Positions 1-10,535 of a stretch of DNA of 64,000 bases are shown in pieces. Location of the stretch: the NCBI GenBank assembly GCA_002917775.1, contig KZ627159.1, forward strand, positions 514,010 to 578,009. The letters run 5' to 3'. Source of the stretch: Glaciozyma antarctica PI12 (lineage: Eukaryota > Basidiomycota > Microbotryomycetes > Kriegeriales > Camptobasidiaceae). Numbering within the stretch: the stretch's first letter is position 1; each line of letters opens with the position of its first letter. The notes beneath the pieces are model-generated. The model was not told the origin of the DNA. It saw only the letters and a program-made list of their open reading frames with translations, and did no database searches. A program made the translations under genes and the position numbers.

Positions 1-827
1 ACGCGCCGCAGTACTGCCTTTGGCTCGAGACGGAGCTCCGCAAGTTGGGAGCTTCGATCGAGCGTCGCAGTCTCTCCTCTCTCGATGAAGCCTTCGCATC
101 TTTCGGAGGAGTCGATGTCGTCGTGAACGCTACTGGACTAGGTGCGTTTCTTTACGCCCGTGTAGGGCTCCCGAGGGCTTATTTCTTCATTCCACAGGCG
201 CCAAGTCACTCATCGGGGTTGAGGACGCCGCTGTCGAACCCATCCGCGGACAGACCGTCCTCGTCAAGGCGAACATGACCAAGTGCACGATGGACGCTTC
301 CAGTGCGTTTTCTTTTCATCACTCTCCGCCACTCAGCTGACGCCTTCACTTCGCCAGACCCCGCCGCACCTTCCTACATCATTCCTCGCCCCGGTGGCGA
401 AGCTATCTGCGGTGGCTCTTACGGTGTGCGTTTTTCCCCTCTGCCTCCCTCACTACGACCGCTGACCCCAAGCGCACAGATCGGCAACTGGGATCTCTCC
501 GTCGACCCCTCCCTCACTCTCGCAATCCTCGAGCGATGCCTCGCTCTCGACCCCTCCATCTCCTCCGACGGCACCGTCAGCGGCATAACCGTTCTCCGAC
601 ACAACGTCGGTCTCCGCCCCTCTCGCGCCGGTGGACCCAGGGTCGAGGCGCAGAAGGTGCAGGTTGGCGCTTCGAGCTTGAATCCGGCCGTCAAGAGCAG
701 GGGTGGAAGGGAGGGTACGGTGGTGCACGCTTATGGACTGGGTCCGGCGGGGTACCAGACGAGTTGGGGGGTGGCGAAGGAGGTCGGCGAGTTGGTCGAG
801 GGGGCCAGGAGGGTGTCGAAGCTGTAG
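1..827 (+). CDS. DAO1: D-amino-acid oxidase, C-terminal part (5' end outside window)
   Basis: FAD-dependent oxidase that deaminates D-amino acids to 2-oxo acids, NH3 and H2O2, acting in peroxisomes. The spliced protein reads ...[15 protein letters not shown]..., [50 protein letters not shown] and [14 protein letters not shown]. From memory this is an excellent match to Rhodotorula DAAO, including the substrate-binding Tyr of YIIPRPGG, the Tyr of GGSYG and the Arg of VGLRP. The protein ends in SKL, a canonical peroxisomal PTS1 signal. Three short introns: about 142-197; one between the codons for CTMDAS and NPAAP; and one after GGSYG (GTGCGT...CACAG). The N-terminal dinucleotide-binding part lies before position 1. 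Expression in relatives is induced by D-amino acids; no regulatory site is in view. Confidence 0.95.
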
Positions 828-1206
828 ATCGCGGGTAATTATTGCGGATTGAGCGAAGGACTCTCGATACTCTTTCGATCAACAAAGGCTCAGCTGAGCG
901 TTCCGTCCGAGAGAAGGAGCGGAGCGCTCCCCACCGCTGTTCAGTTAAATCAGCAAAGTACCTGAGATTAGCTGGCATTTAATTGACAGGCGAGGGTCAC
1001 CTGCTTACTGCTTGTCCCCCTCGCCCTCCTCCAGGCCGTTACTCAAGGCTCGACCTTCTAACAACGTGCGCCAGTTGCACGTCGAAAGGAACAGCGGCTT
1101 CGATCGACTCGGATCGACTCAGGAACGACTCTCACCACCTGCCAACTCATCCGACGCCAACGACCTCCAGTTCTCCTCCAGGAGACAACGCGCCAACGAC
1201 CCAGCG
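828..1206. other. intergenic region, DAO1 to Ser/Pro-rich gene
   Basis: Tandem-orientation spacer of about 380 bp. Holds the DAO1 3' region and the probable promoter/5' leader of the next gene, whose leader is C-rich. No RNA gene or repeat recognised. Confidence 0.6.
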
Positions 1207-2911
1207 ATGGGAACTCCTCCACTACCAATCTCAAGCTGGCCTATCCCCCTCTCGCCACCCCAGCTCCCCATCTCAGTCCCCTCTCCTCCCCTCGGCTTCA
1301 CGTCCTCCTTCAACGCGTTTAACCTCCCGACTCCCCGACACCACTCCCCCAGCTTCGCCCCTCCCAACCCCGTAGACTTCTCCTTCAGCACCCAACGCTC
1401 GCCGACCCTCCCGCCGACCTCTACCAATTTCAGCTTCTCCTCGAACCGCAAGCCTTCGATGCTAACGCAAGAGCTCCTTCCTCCCGCCTCGCGCTCCCCA
1501 CCCGAGGAACCAGAGGACGATTCTATGATCCTAGGATCACCAGTGATGAGCTACCAGATTCCACCGCCGAGCGGGAGGAGCAGGAGCGCAAGCGACGCGA
1601 TGGGGTCGGTCCCTGCGTCTCCTGTCACCGTCGCGCGCGCTCTGGGGACTCAGAGGACTCCTCCGCCGTTCTTGCAGAGGAAACTGTTTAGTGGGATGCA
1701 GGAGGATGAGAGTGGGAGTAGTGGGAGTGATGGAGGGAGGAGGGAGGACGAGGAGGATGCGCTTGAGGGAGGGCTGGGAATGGCGTTGGGTGGGAAGAGC
1801 GGTGGGAGTGGGAGTGAGGAAGCTACTAGGACGGGAGTCGTTCGTCGACCTGTATCGCGCAAGCCTAACCTCCTCGTACGTCCTCACCTCTCGCCGACGT
1901 CTCTCTCGCGCTAACGCTCCGCACCTCCGCAGCCGAAACCCAAGTCCCACCTGCGCGTTCTTTCCCAACTTCGCACCGAGGACGGTCCAGCAGACCAGCT
2001 CGAAATTGCCTCGGAAGCGACGCTCCATCGCCTCTCCCGCTCCGCTTCCGTCCTCCCCATCCTCCGACCTCCGCCCACTTCGGCCATCTCTGAGCGCCCG
2101 ACCTCATCCCACGGCGCAACACTCTCTACCTCTCGTCCTACGCCCAATCGTTTCCCGGAAGCGGCGGAGGGTCAGCTCGTCCAGCTCGGCGATTGCGGGC
2201 AGCGATGAGGTCTGGGATGCGGGCGATTGGGGAGCGATGAGTCTGGGATACGGGACGGAGGAGGAGGACGAACGGAAAGCGAGTATCTGGACGGGGATTC
2301 GAGGGGGAGGGATCGGGATCGGCGCGTCGAATGGGAAGAGTCCTGGGAGCGACCGGAGGATGGAGTTGGAGGGAGCGTTGCCCGTCTTGCAGAACTCGCC
2401 TTCTTCGACGCCAGGCTGGTACACGAGTGCTCGGCCGGGCAAAAGAAAGAGTTCGTCCTTTCTCTCCTCCTTCATTTCCCTACTGACTCCTCGCACAGTG
2501 GCAGAAGATCGATTCGAGCCCTACGCCCAAGCTTTCAAGCGCCGCGCCGTCTCCCCCGCCGCCTCCGCTCTCAACTCCCCAAGCCTCTCCTTCTCCTCCG
2601 GCTCCTCTCCCTTCCCTCCTCCCCTCCCCTACTCCCCCTCAACAACGACCTTCCCCTCCGCCCCCTTCCCAACCTTCCCTTCCCCCTTCCCTCCTCTCAC
2701 CCTCCCCATCCCAATCCCTTCCCCCCCCGTCGGCCCGCACCATACCTTCTTCAGCTCGGTACATGCCCAAGCGCCGGGGAGGAGTTCGAGAGCGGGCTCG
2801 CCGGCTAGTGTGGGGAGCTCGACGGGGAGGGGGTGGTGGAAGGAGCGGGAGGAGGGAAGTGGGAAGATGGGAGAGGCGGGGGATGGGCTGGGGAGGATGT
2901 CGTTGGGTTAG
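1207..2911 (+). CDS. Ser/Pro-rich protein of unknown function
   Basis: Not recognised as a named protein. The chosen ATG begins MGTPPLPISSWPIP. The product is low-complexity and rich in Ser and Pro. It has an ordered-looking segment KPNLLPKPKSHLRVLSQL followed by a RTEDGPADQLEIASEATLHRL-like stretch, which suggests a conserved basidiomycete family. Intron 1 (1876-1932, GTACGT...CTAAC...CGCAG) is clear. A second 48-nt intron near 2454-2501 (GTTCGT...CTGAC...CACAG) joins GKRK to MAEDRFEPYAQAFKRR. Between these introns the reading frame moves (about 2,130-2,200) without a good intron, so the model is broken there by either an indel or an unusual intron. The end is certain: a stop follows GRMSLG. 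Confidence 0.6.
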
Positions 2912-3678
2912 AACTTAGCGCGCGCCGGGGGGAGATGTTGTTTGTTTATTGGATTCGCAGGTTTTGCTATGTCGATTGCGCGATGAGTACGAGTCGTTGC
3001 GCGCTGGGCTTCAGTGTTAGAGTATCTTGTCGTGCGAAGCTCTCGCTCCGCAAGACGTCAACGCATTAGGTAGAGCTTGTGCGTCGTCCCTCTCGCTTTT
3101 CTTTGAGGAGGCCTGACGACGCTTCTATCGCAGGACTGAAGAGAGAGGGGGAGGATTCTGTACACGGTTTCGTCTTTCTTGACTACCCTGTTATCAAACT
3201 CTGCGCTTGCGAGCCGCTACTTTGGCGGGAAGCGGAGACGAGCGTGCGAAGGTGCCAACGTGTGAAGGTGCGAAGGCGCGAAGGTGCGAAGGTGCGAAGG
3301 TGTGAAGGTGAGGTGAGAAGGCCGACCGAGTTTGCTGGTCTCAAAGCGAGGAAGACGCTGGGACACTCGCTTCTTTGCTCTACCTCTCGGAAGCTGGGAT
3401 TCCTTGCTTGAAAGTGGTCAGACTCTTCGAGGAGGAGGAGGAGCTGAGACCCTGGCGATGAACGCACGGGAGAAGGCGAAGAGGAGGGTGAGGAGGTCGG
3501 GAGCTTAGCTGGAGGAAGCTGAGAGAGCTCGTTATGAAGAGCCGTACTTCGTAGCTTGATAGCTCGACCTCTTCCCAGTGCGAAGAAGAGAAAGAACGCG
3601 ACGCGACGTGATCTCGACTTGGGGGCGAAAAAATCCAGAGGAGAACTTCTTCGACGTTGACGACAACACACGACAACG
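2912..3678. other. intergenic region with octamer tandem repeat
   Basis: About 770 bp between the Ser/Pro-rich gene and RAD7. Includes a short tandem repeat (listed separately) and the RAD7 leader, which is CGACAACACACGACAACG-like just before the ATG. No gene seen. Confidence 0.6.
3244..3307 (+). repeat. 8-bp tandem repeat, about 8 copies of GTGCGAAG
   Basis: Eight consecutive octamers (GTGCGAAG, GTGCCAAC, GTGTGAAG, GTGCGAAG, GCGCGAAG, GTGCGAAG, GTGCGAAG, GTGTGAAG) lie in intergenic DNA about 370 bp before the RAD7 start. Confidence 0.85.
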
Positions 3679-5849
3679 ATGGCCCCTCGTAGACCAGATC
3701 GAGCGCCCAACGCTGGCGGAACCTCTCAGCCCATCACAGGGCCAACGTCTGCGCTCACCTCCTTCCTTCGCGTGCGTCCCCTTCCGATCCACCGCCGATC
3801 TCGCTGACACCCTCAACAGGAGCAAGGCATTACAGGCCAGGTACCAGGCTACAACCCTCAGCAGCAGCAGCAGCAGCCAGCGCCACAGCAGACTGCCACG
3901 ACTCCCGGTGGCGCCGTAGCTGGCCCTGGCCCCTCTACCGCAAGCACGACGGCGACGGTGGCGGTCGAGAGCGGGAAGCGGAAGAATGCGGGAAAGGGAA
4001 AGGCAGCAGCGGCGAAGAAGGCCAAGGTCGATGCGAGTGAGGGCTTCCAGCTGGCGGGTATGCCCGAGGGGCCAAAGCAGGGGAGGTACAACGACCGGAT
4101 CCCTGGGGCGATCTCGATGTGTGGGGAGTGTGGGAAACGGTTTACAGTGACCAAGGTGAGCTCGTGCGCCTGGTGGGCGGAGGAGAGGGAAGCTGATACG
4201 CGATGGGCAGTACACGGTCAAGAACCCGCTCGGAGGAGGACTGCTCTGCAGCCCTTGCTCGAACGAATCGTTCGAAAAGCCCGCGCTGCCGAAGCCCAAG
4301 GCGGCGCCGAAGAAGCGAGTGGTCAAGACGCTGGAGGAGCGCGAGTTCAAGGCCATCAAGACGCTCCAGCAAGTCTGCATCAACGTACGTCCTCCGAATC
4401 GCCACCTCTCTTCACTCGACCACCGCTGACTCTCCACCGTCGCACGCAGGTCATTGGAAGCCAGATCGACAACGTCGAAGCTTTGGGCGACATCGGACCA
4501 AAGAACGTCGACAGGATCGCCAAGATCGTGTGCAAGCATCGTGCCTTGACGAGCGACAACCTCGAGCTCTTCCTGGACGTCTCGCACCGCGAACTGAGCC
4601 TTTACGACTGCACCAGTGCGTCTCTTTCTCCCACTCCTTCCGAGAGTCCCGCTAACCCGGCGATTGCAGACATCAAAGCCGACTCGCTCGCCTCGCTCGC
4701 CATGTTCTGCCCCCATCTCGAGCGACTCACCCTCCGAATGTGCGGCCGGCTCGACGCTTCAGTTCTCCAAGCCTGGGCCAAGGGACTCAGGGAGCTCAAG
4801 TACCTCTCGCTTTACGGTTCGTCCCTGCTCGCTGGCACAGGTCTCAAACAGCCGCTGACTTTGATCGCGCAGCTCCGTACCTCGTCACGTTCGAGCAGTG
4901 GAAGACCTTCCTCCGCTCGTTCGGCCCTGATCGCCAGCTTGAAGGCTTCGGCATCGAGCAATCCCCGCGTACGTACTCTTCAATTTCGCGCACACCCCTC
5001 GCTAACCCTCTGGCACAGGATTCGACGACAACTGCATTAGCCTCCTCGTCTCGCAGAATCCAGGCCTCTACAACCTGCAACTCGCCGAGCTCGGCAAGCT
5101 CTCCGACGTCTCCCTTAGCCTCCTCCACCCTCTCTCGAACCTCACTTCGCTCGACATTTCGCGCGCTGGAGTCATCCAGGGCATGGTCTTGACGGATACG
5201 GCCGTCGTCGAGCTCCTTAAGCACGTTGGAGCGAGCCTCGTCGAGCTCGTCCTCGATCGTGCGTCCTTCTCCCTCCTCCTCACCAAACTCTCCTGACCGA
5301 CTCGTACTACGCAGAGAACTACCTCCTCACCTCCGACATCCTCACCCTCGGCGTCATCCACTGCCCCCTCCTCCGCTCCCTCTCTCTTAAATCCCTCGCC
5401 CTCCTCTCCTCCCTCGAAACCGCCGCCTTTTTCAGCACCTGGTCCAACACGGGCTTGACGCACCTCAACCTCCACCGCTGTATCCACCTCGAAAACGACG
5501 CTCTCTTCGCCATTCTCGAGCAGTCGGGTCACAGTCTGCGAAAGCTGGACCTGCATTCGCTGGACGAGATTGATGGGGAGGGACTGGCGGCGTTGGCGAA
5601 GAAGGCGGTGAGGGTGGAGAGCTTGGATGTCAGCTTTGTGAGGGCGGTCGATAATGCTGCGATCGTGGATATGCTCAAGGGGATGGAGCAGCTCGAGGTG
5701 CTGTTCGTTCATGGGTGCGTTTCTTCGTCGTGCTCGCAGGATCGTGGCTGATGCGGTGCTGCAGGAATAACCATGTGACGGACGACTGCCTACAGAAGAA
5801 GGGCGTTTCGATTAGGGGACAGGAGAACTGCCAGAATATCGAGCTGTGA
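3679..5849 (+). CDS. RAD7: DNA repair protein Rad7 (leucine-rich-repeat nucleotide-excision repair factor)
   Basis: Rad7 works with Rad16 (NEF4) in global-genome nucleotide excision repair and, as an E3 component, in ubiquitylation in the nucleus. The spliced protein starts MAPRRPDRAPNAGG. It has a Gln-rich stretch, a basic KRK/AAAAKKAK segment, then a zinc-binding N-terminal motif (MCGECGKRFTV...LLCSPCSNE, two CxxC pairs) typical of fungal Rad7. The rest is leucine-rich repeats (LERLTLRMCGRLD, LKYLSLYAPYLV, LTSLDISRAG, LTHLNLHRCIHLE, LRKLDLHSLDEIDGEG, VESLDVSFVRAVD) ending NCQNIEL. About eight short introns of the standard type (GTGCGT...CTGAC...CAG) split it. RAD7 is tail-to-tail with the next gene (stops about 150 bp apart). 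Confidence 0.9.
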
Positions 5850-6001
5850 GGGCGGCGGGCGAGGGGGGAGCGGCTTGGGGTGTAGATACTTTTGTTGCGC
5901 AATATCGATACGTTCGTGAAGCTTGCCTGCGAGAAGCGAGAAACGAGCAGTCGAAGCGAGTTGCACGAACACAAGTACCAACATTGCATGCGACACCACC
6001 A

Positions 6002-9000
6002 CTACTTCTTCCCCTTGCTCACTCCTCGCGACCGAGCCAGCTGAAGCTCCTCCCTAATCGCCCAGTTGTTCGGATCGAGTTTGAGCGCCTGCTCCAGATC
6101 TACGCACGCGTGGTCGTCATCAGCATCGAGCGCAGCGAAAGCAAAGTCGTTGAGCGCACCTGAGATCGCGAGATCAAACTTCTTGAGCCGAACGAGCGCC
6201 TGCCCACGTCGGTAGAACGCCTTGTAGTTCTTCTCGTCGTAGTAGATCGCAAGCGTGCAATCGGCAATCGCTCGCTGCAACCTGAAACGCACCAAGCGAG
6301 TCAGCTCCTATCGCGGAAAGAGTGGAGAGGAAGACGAACTCGTTATTGGACCCGATCTTGAGACGAGCGAGCGCAGCGTTCGTACGAGCAGGGACGGAGA
6401 GGGGGTTCATGAGGGAGGCCGTGGCGTACGAAGCCGTGCTGCGGGAATGGTGGCGTTTCTCAAACTCTTCGTCGCCCTGCGGTCGTGAGGCTCGTCAGCG
6501 GAAAGTCGTCACGGGAAGAGTGGCGACGTACCTCAAGCTTGATGTTCTCCGCGCTCACGAAGGTGAGCGGCTCTTTCATCTTGCGCGCCGTTCCAGCGAG
6601 CAGGACGAGGTCTTCCCAGTGCGCAAGCGGCATGTTGGAGCTCCTCTAAAGCAGAAGCAAGTCGTCAGCTCTCGGAATGAAGCCTGCGAAAAAGCGACCG
6701 AACGCACAGATCCTTCGAGAGGAAACGACTCAATATCGTCTCGCGGAAGCCTCGAAGTCTCCTCGTACACTCGTACTCCTCCGAGCCAGCTGATCGTCTC
6801 CAAATAGTCCGCAACGAAGAAGGCGTCGTCAACGCTCTCGGCCGCCTCGTTGAACGTACGCTCGATGAGGAGGACGACCTTCCTCATGCTCGCCTGCCAC
6901 TTCGAGTCCTTCCAGCACGCGCTCTTGAGGGTCCCCATCTTGATCCCGGCCGTCGCCCACGTCTCCCAATCCACCGGCTCGACGGGTCCGAGGTTGCGAA
7001 GCTCCATCTGCGCCGCCGTCGTCTTCGCCGTGAGGCTGGATGCAAGCGACTTGAGCGCGTCCAAGCCCGCTGAGAGTTGGCAGATGCAGCTTGACGAGGG
7101 CGTGGCTGAGATAGCGGACTAAACGACGCATTCGCAATTCAGGATCAGCGTGGTTTCCCAGAACACGAACGAAAAAGCCAACGACGTACCACGATCCCTA
7201 GTCCAGTCATGAGACCCGTGAGGAGCGCACGACGTCCATACATGGACTGCGCGGGCGGGTCGCAAACATCCTCCCCGAGCGCCTTGTCAACGTTGTCCTC
7301 GACCAGCTTGCGCGTCGCAGGATCGGCGACATCGAGCTTGTCGACCTTCGCCAAGATGCCCGCGACGACGATGCTCCGCAATTCCTCGAGGCGCGCGCCG
7401 TTCTCGGCCGCCATGGCGTTGATGACCTGCGTGCGGAAGACGTCGACGAGGATCGCATCGAGCGCGCTGAACTCGAGGTGGCCTGGTTGGGTTGAGGAGG
7501 AGTGGTGCGGTTGGACTTTGGTGCAGCGGTCGGGAGGGCAGCAGGTCGGAGGGACGATGCGAGGGAGGGAGCCGTAGAGAGTCGAGGGCTTCGAGGCGGG
7601 GAGGGTGCGCTGGGCAGGGGTAGGGACGGTGGGGATGACCTTGGGAGAGGTGATGGTAGGGCGAGTGGCGGGTTTCGGCTTGGGCTTGGAGTTGTTGGGT
7701 TGGCGAGTCCGAGGGGCGGGACCGTGAGTACCGGGCGGGCAGTTGCAGGTAAGCGCTGGTCGATCGACGGCGGCGAGGTCGACGTCGTCGGGATCCGAAT
7801 CTGCGAGGGCGAAGCTCGTCAGCCCTTCCTCGCAGCACGAACGTAGCGAAACAAACACACCTCCTTGCTCAGTCGACCCATCGCTCCCGTCATCCGAGTC
7901 CCACTCGTCCTCGTCCGAGTCCCACTCGTCCTCGTCCGACTCCCCAACAAGCCCAGGCACATCGTCATCCGAATCGACCGTCGCAGCTGCAGGTGGCTTC
8001 GCGGGCGTCGCTCTGCGTGAAGGTACGTCAGCACGGTCCCACATCACAGTCGTCAGCAATGCAGCAACGGCAGAGCAAGCTAAGGAAGGACGTACGCCTT
8101 CTTCTTCGCCGACTTGGACAGAGGCTTGGGTTTCTCGTCGTCGTCCGAGATGGGTACGAGAGCAGGCATGTCGTCGTCGGAGACTGCGATGGGGGTTCGT
8201 TTGGGCTGAGGAGTCGGAGGGGTGGCGGGTTTGTTCGTGCTAAGTTGGGGAGGAGCGGGCTTGGACTCGGAGGGCTGGGGAGGGAGCTTGGAGGTGCTCG
8301 CGGAGGGCGTGGGACTACGAAGGATGGCGTTAGCGATGCAGCGGAGGGAAGGAGGGGAGAGAAACGTACGCTTTTGAGGCGGCAGCAGTCTTGGGAGTCG
8401 CTTTGGGCGCTGGGGTAGCTTCGTCGTCTGAGATGCCGACTAGAGCTGGCATCTCGTCGTCCGATTCCGGAGCAGCGGGCTTGGGCTTGGGCTTTGGAGC
8501 GGGCGCTGCTGTCGTCCTAGGCGGAGCGGTGGCCTTTGGAGCGGTAGGAGCGGGCTTGGGCTTCGGTCCCTCGTCGTCGGAGATCGCGACGAGCGCGGGC
8601 ATGTCGTCGTCGGAGCTGACGGCGGCCTTCGCCTTTGGAGGTGCGGGCTTCCTCGACGGTGCAGGACTAGAGGAGAAAGACGTCAAGACGCGAATTAGTT
8701 GAGCGAGATTGAGACTCACGACTTCTTCGGCGCAGGAGCGGGAGGAGGTCCTTCGTCGTCCGATTCGCCAACGAGTCCAGGCATCTCGTCGTCGTCCGAG
8801 CCTCCAGCAGCAGCAGCCGACCTCGACGTCTCGTTCTTCGGAGGAGCGGAGACGGCCGGTGCTGGCGGTGCAAGCACCTTCTCGAGCTCCGCACTCTCCT
8901 TCTCCATCTCTCCAATCCGCTTCCTCAAGCCCTCGAGCTCCGACTCCGCCAGCGACTTCTCCTCCCGAATCTCGGCGAGTCGCTTGAGCGCCTTCGAACG

Positions 9001-10110
9001 GACCATGACCGCGTCGAAAGCGTCGTCCTTCATCTTGGCGGCTGCAGCGGCTTCTTCGGCGGGAGTGGAGAGAGTCGAAGTCGATGCGGAGGGGGTGCCG
9101 TTCGTCTTGGGAGCGTTGGCGAGTCGTTCGGCCTGCTTCCTCTCCTTCTCCTCCTTCTCCCTCTGCTCCCAACTCAGCCTCTCCAGCTCCTGCACCGCGC
9201 CCGGCCACTCGCAGAACTCGACGATGTTCCCAAGGAACCCCGTTGACCCAAAGCGCACAGGCACCGATCTCGAACCGTACGCATCGGAATCCCTGCTCGC
9301 AAGCGTCCACAATCGTACCGGGTCGATGAACTCGAGGAGGCTCCTATACGCCTGTCCGACGGACTTTTCGTGCGCCAGCTCCCGAACGACCTCATCGAAC
9401 ACCTCGTACGCGACTTCGACCGTCTCGCGCAACTTCTTCCGCCATACACTGCTCCTCATGTACTCGGCGCCTACGAGGTCGCGGCGCGAAACGCGCGCGC
9501 GCACCTCGTCGACGAGCGCCGTCTGCGGTCCCGTGCGCTCCTCGTCCCGCTTGGCTCTGGCCGCCTCGAAATCCTTGAACAGCGTCGACAACACGCTCTT
9601 CTTGACGCGCTCGAGCTCCTTGAGTCCAGCGGCGTTCGGGTCGACGAGGTCGTGCAGGCAGAAGAAGTTGCTGGTGTTCCAGGAAGGGCGCGACTGAGTT
9701 TCGCGGGGAAGGGCGTTGGCGAGAATATAACAAGCGTCTCCAAAGGCGTTGCCTGCGAGCGCAACCCCTAGAGTCCTGCCTCGATCCGTGTTGGGTGTTG
9801 GACCCTCGAGCGCTTCGCGGAGGAACTGGCGGATGTTGTTGAGCCCTTCGGAGCGGACAACGGAGGCGACTCCGGAGGGAGGAACGCCGGTGGAGAGGAT
9901 GCGGAGGATGACATGGGGGATGAGGTCGGTGAGGTTGCCGACGCTAAACGAGACGCTGGTGACGAGGGTGGTGTTGTAGAGGTCGAGGAAGGTCGCGCGG
10001 AGTTGAGTCGAGGTGGAGGAGGTGGAGGGGACGGGTCGGCCGGAGTAGTGACAACGGTTTGGCGGGCAGAGGACTGGGTCCCAGAGCTCGTAGGGAAGGG
10101 AGGGTGGCAT
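6002..10110 (-). CDS. Large acidic-repeat protein with duplicated domain and C-terminal TPRs (unknown function)
   Basis: I cannot name this protein. I traced one continuous spliced frame with about nine or ten introns, beginning MPPSLPYELWDPVLCPPNRC and ending LARSRGVSKGKK. The N-terminal half is alpha-helical with a CPPNRC motif. It is followed by a charged coiled-coil-like stretch (WEQREKEEKERKQAERL; EIREEKSLAESELEGLRKR). The middle is a Pro/Lys/Ala-rich linker carrying five acidic motifs of the form SDDxMPxLVxxSDDE (about 8751-8801, 8571-8620, 8427-8475, 8136-8185, 7900-7980). The C-terminal half repeats the helical domain (CPPDRC, SKWQASMRKVVLL). It ends in tetratricopeptide repeats (AIADCTLAIYYDEKNYKAF, ALVRLKKFDLAISDLEQALK), which resemble co-chaperone TPRs. 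A fusion of two adjacent paralogous genes is the main alternative, but no start or stop separates the halves. Confidence 0.75.
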
Positions 10111-10535
10111 AAGTGCTGGTGAAGGGAGAGGGGAAGTCAGCTGCGACTCGGAGACGGCAGAAGGAGGTGGTGGTCGAGCTCAGCAGCCAAATCGGACGCA
10201 CTCTCTCCTCCTCCTGCTAGGGACAGTGTCCCGAGACTGGTATTGACCTCGAGTTTATTGTTATCCAGCGATTACCAGCCAGGCAGCCCTCGTCTCCTGA
10301 ACGACCCAAGAAGAGAAGAGCCCTGCAAGGAGCGCTCAAGCTCAGACGAACTCGTTGGCCGACTCTCTTCCTCCTCCCCTCACCTCCGCCCACACGACTG
10401 GCGTTCCTGAGACTGCAGACGCGCCTACTCGTACGCCGGCGAACACTCTGCACCCTCTACGTGAAGCTCTACCCGCTAGCCGTCCCAGCAAATCCCCTCT
10501 TCACCTTCCTTTCCCGCCGTCCCTGAGGCTTCAAG
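10111..10535. other. divergent intergenic region
   Basis: About 425 bp shared upstream region between the minus-strand TPR protein and the plus-strand Myb gene. It is likely to hold both promoters. No RNA gene or clear TATA box seen. Confidence 0.55.

Noticed and set aside
6002-10110. Two adjacent genes rather than one
   Set aside because: A single spliced frame could be followed through every junction with standard introns; no internal stop or promoter-like interval was seen. Kept as an alternative in the feature text.
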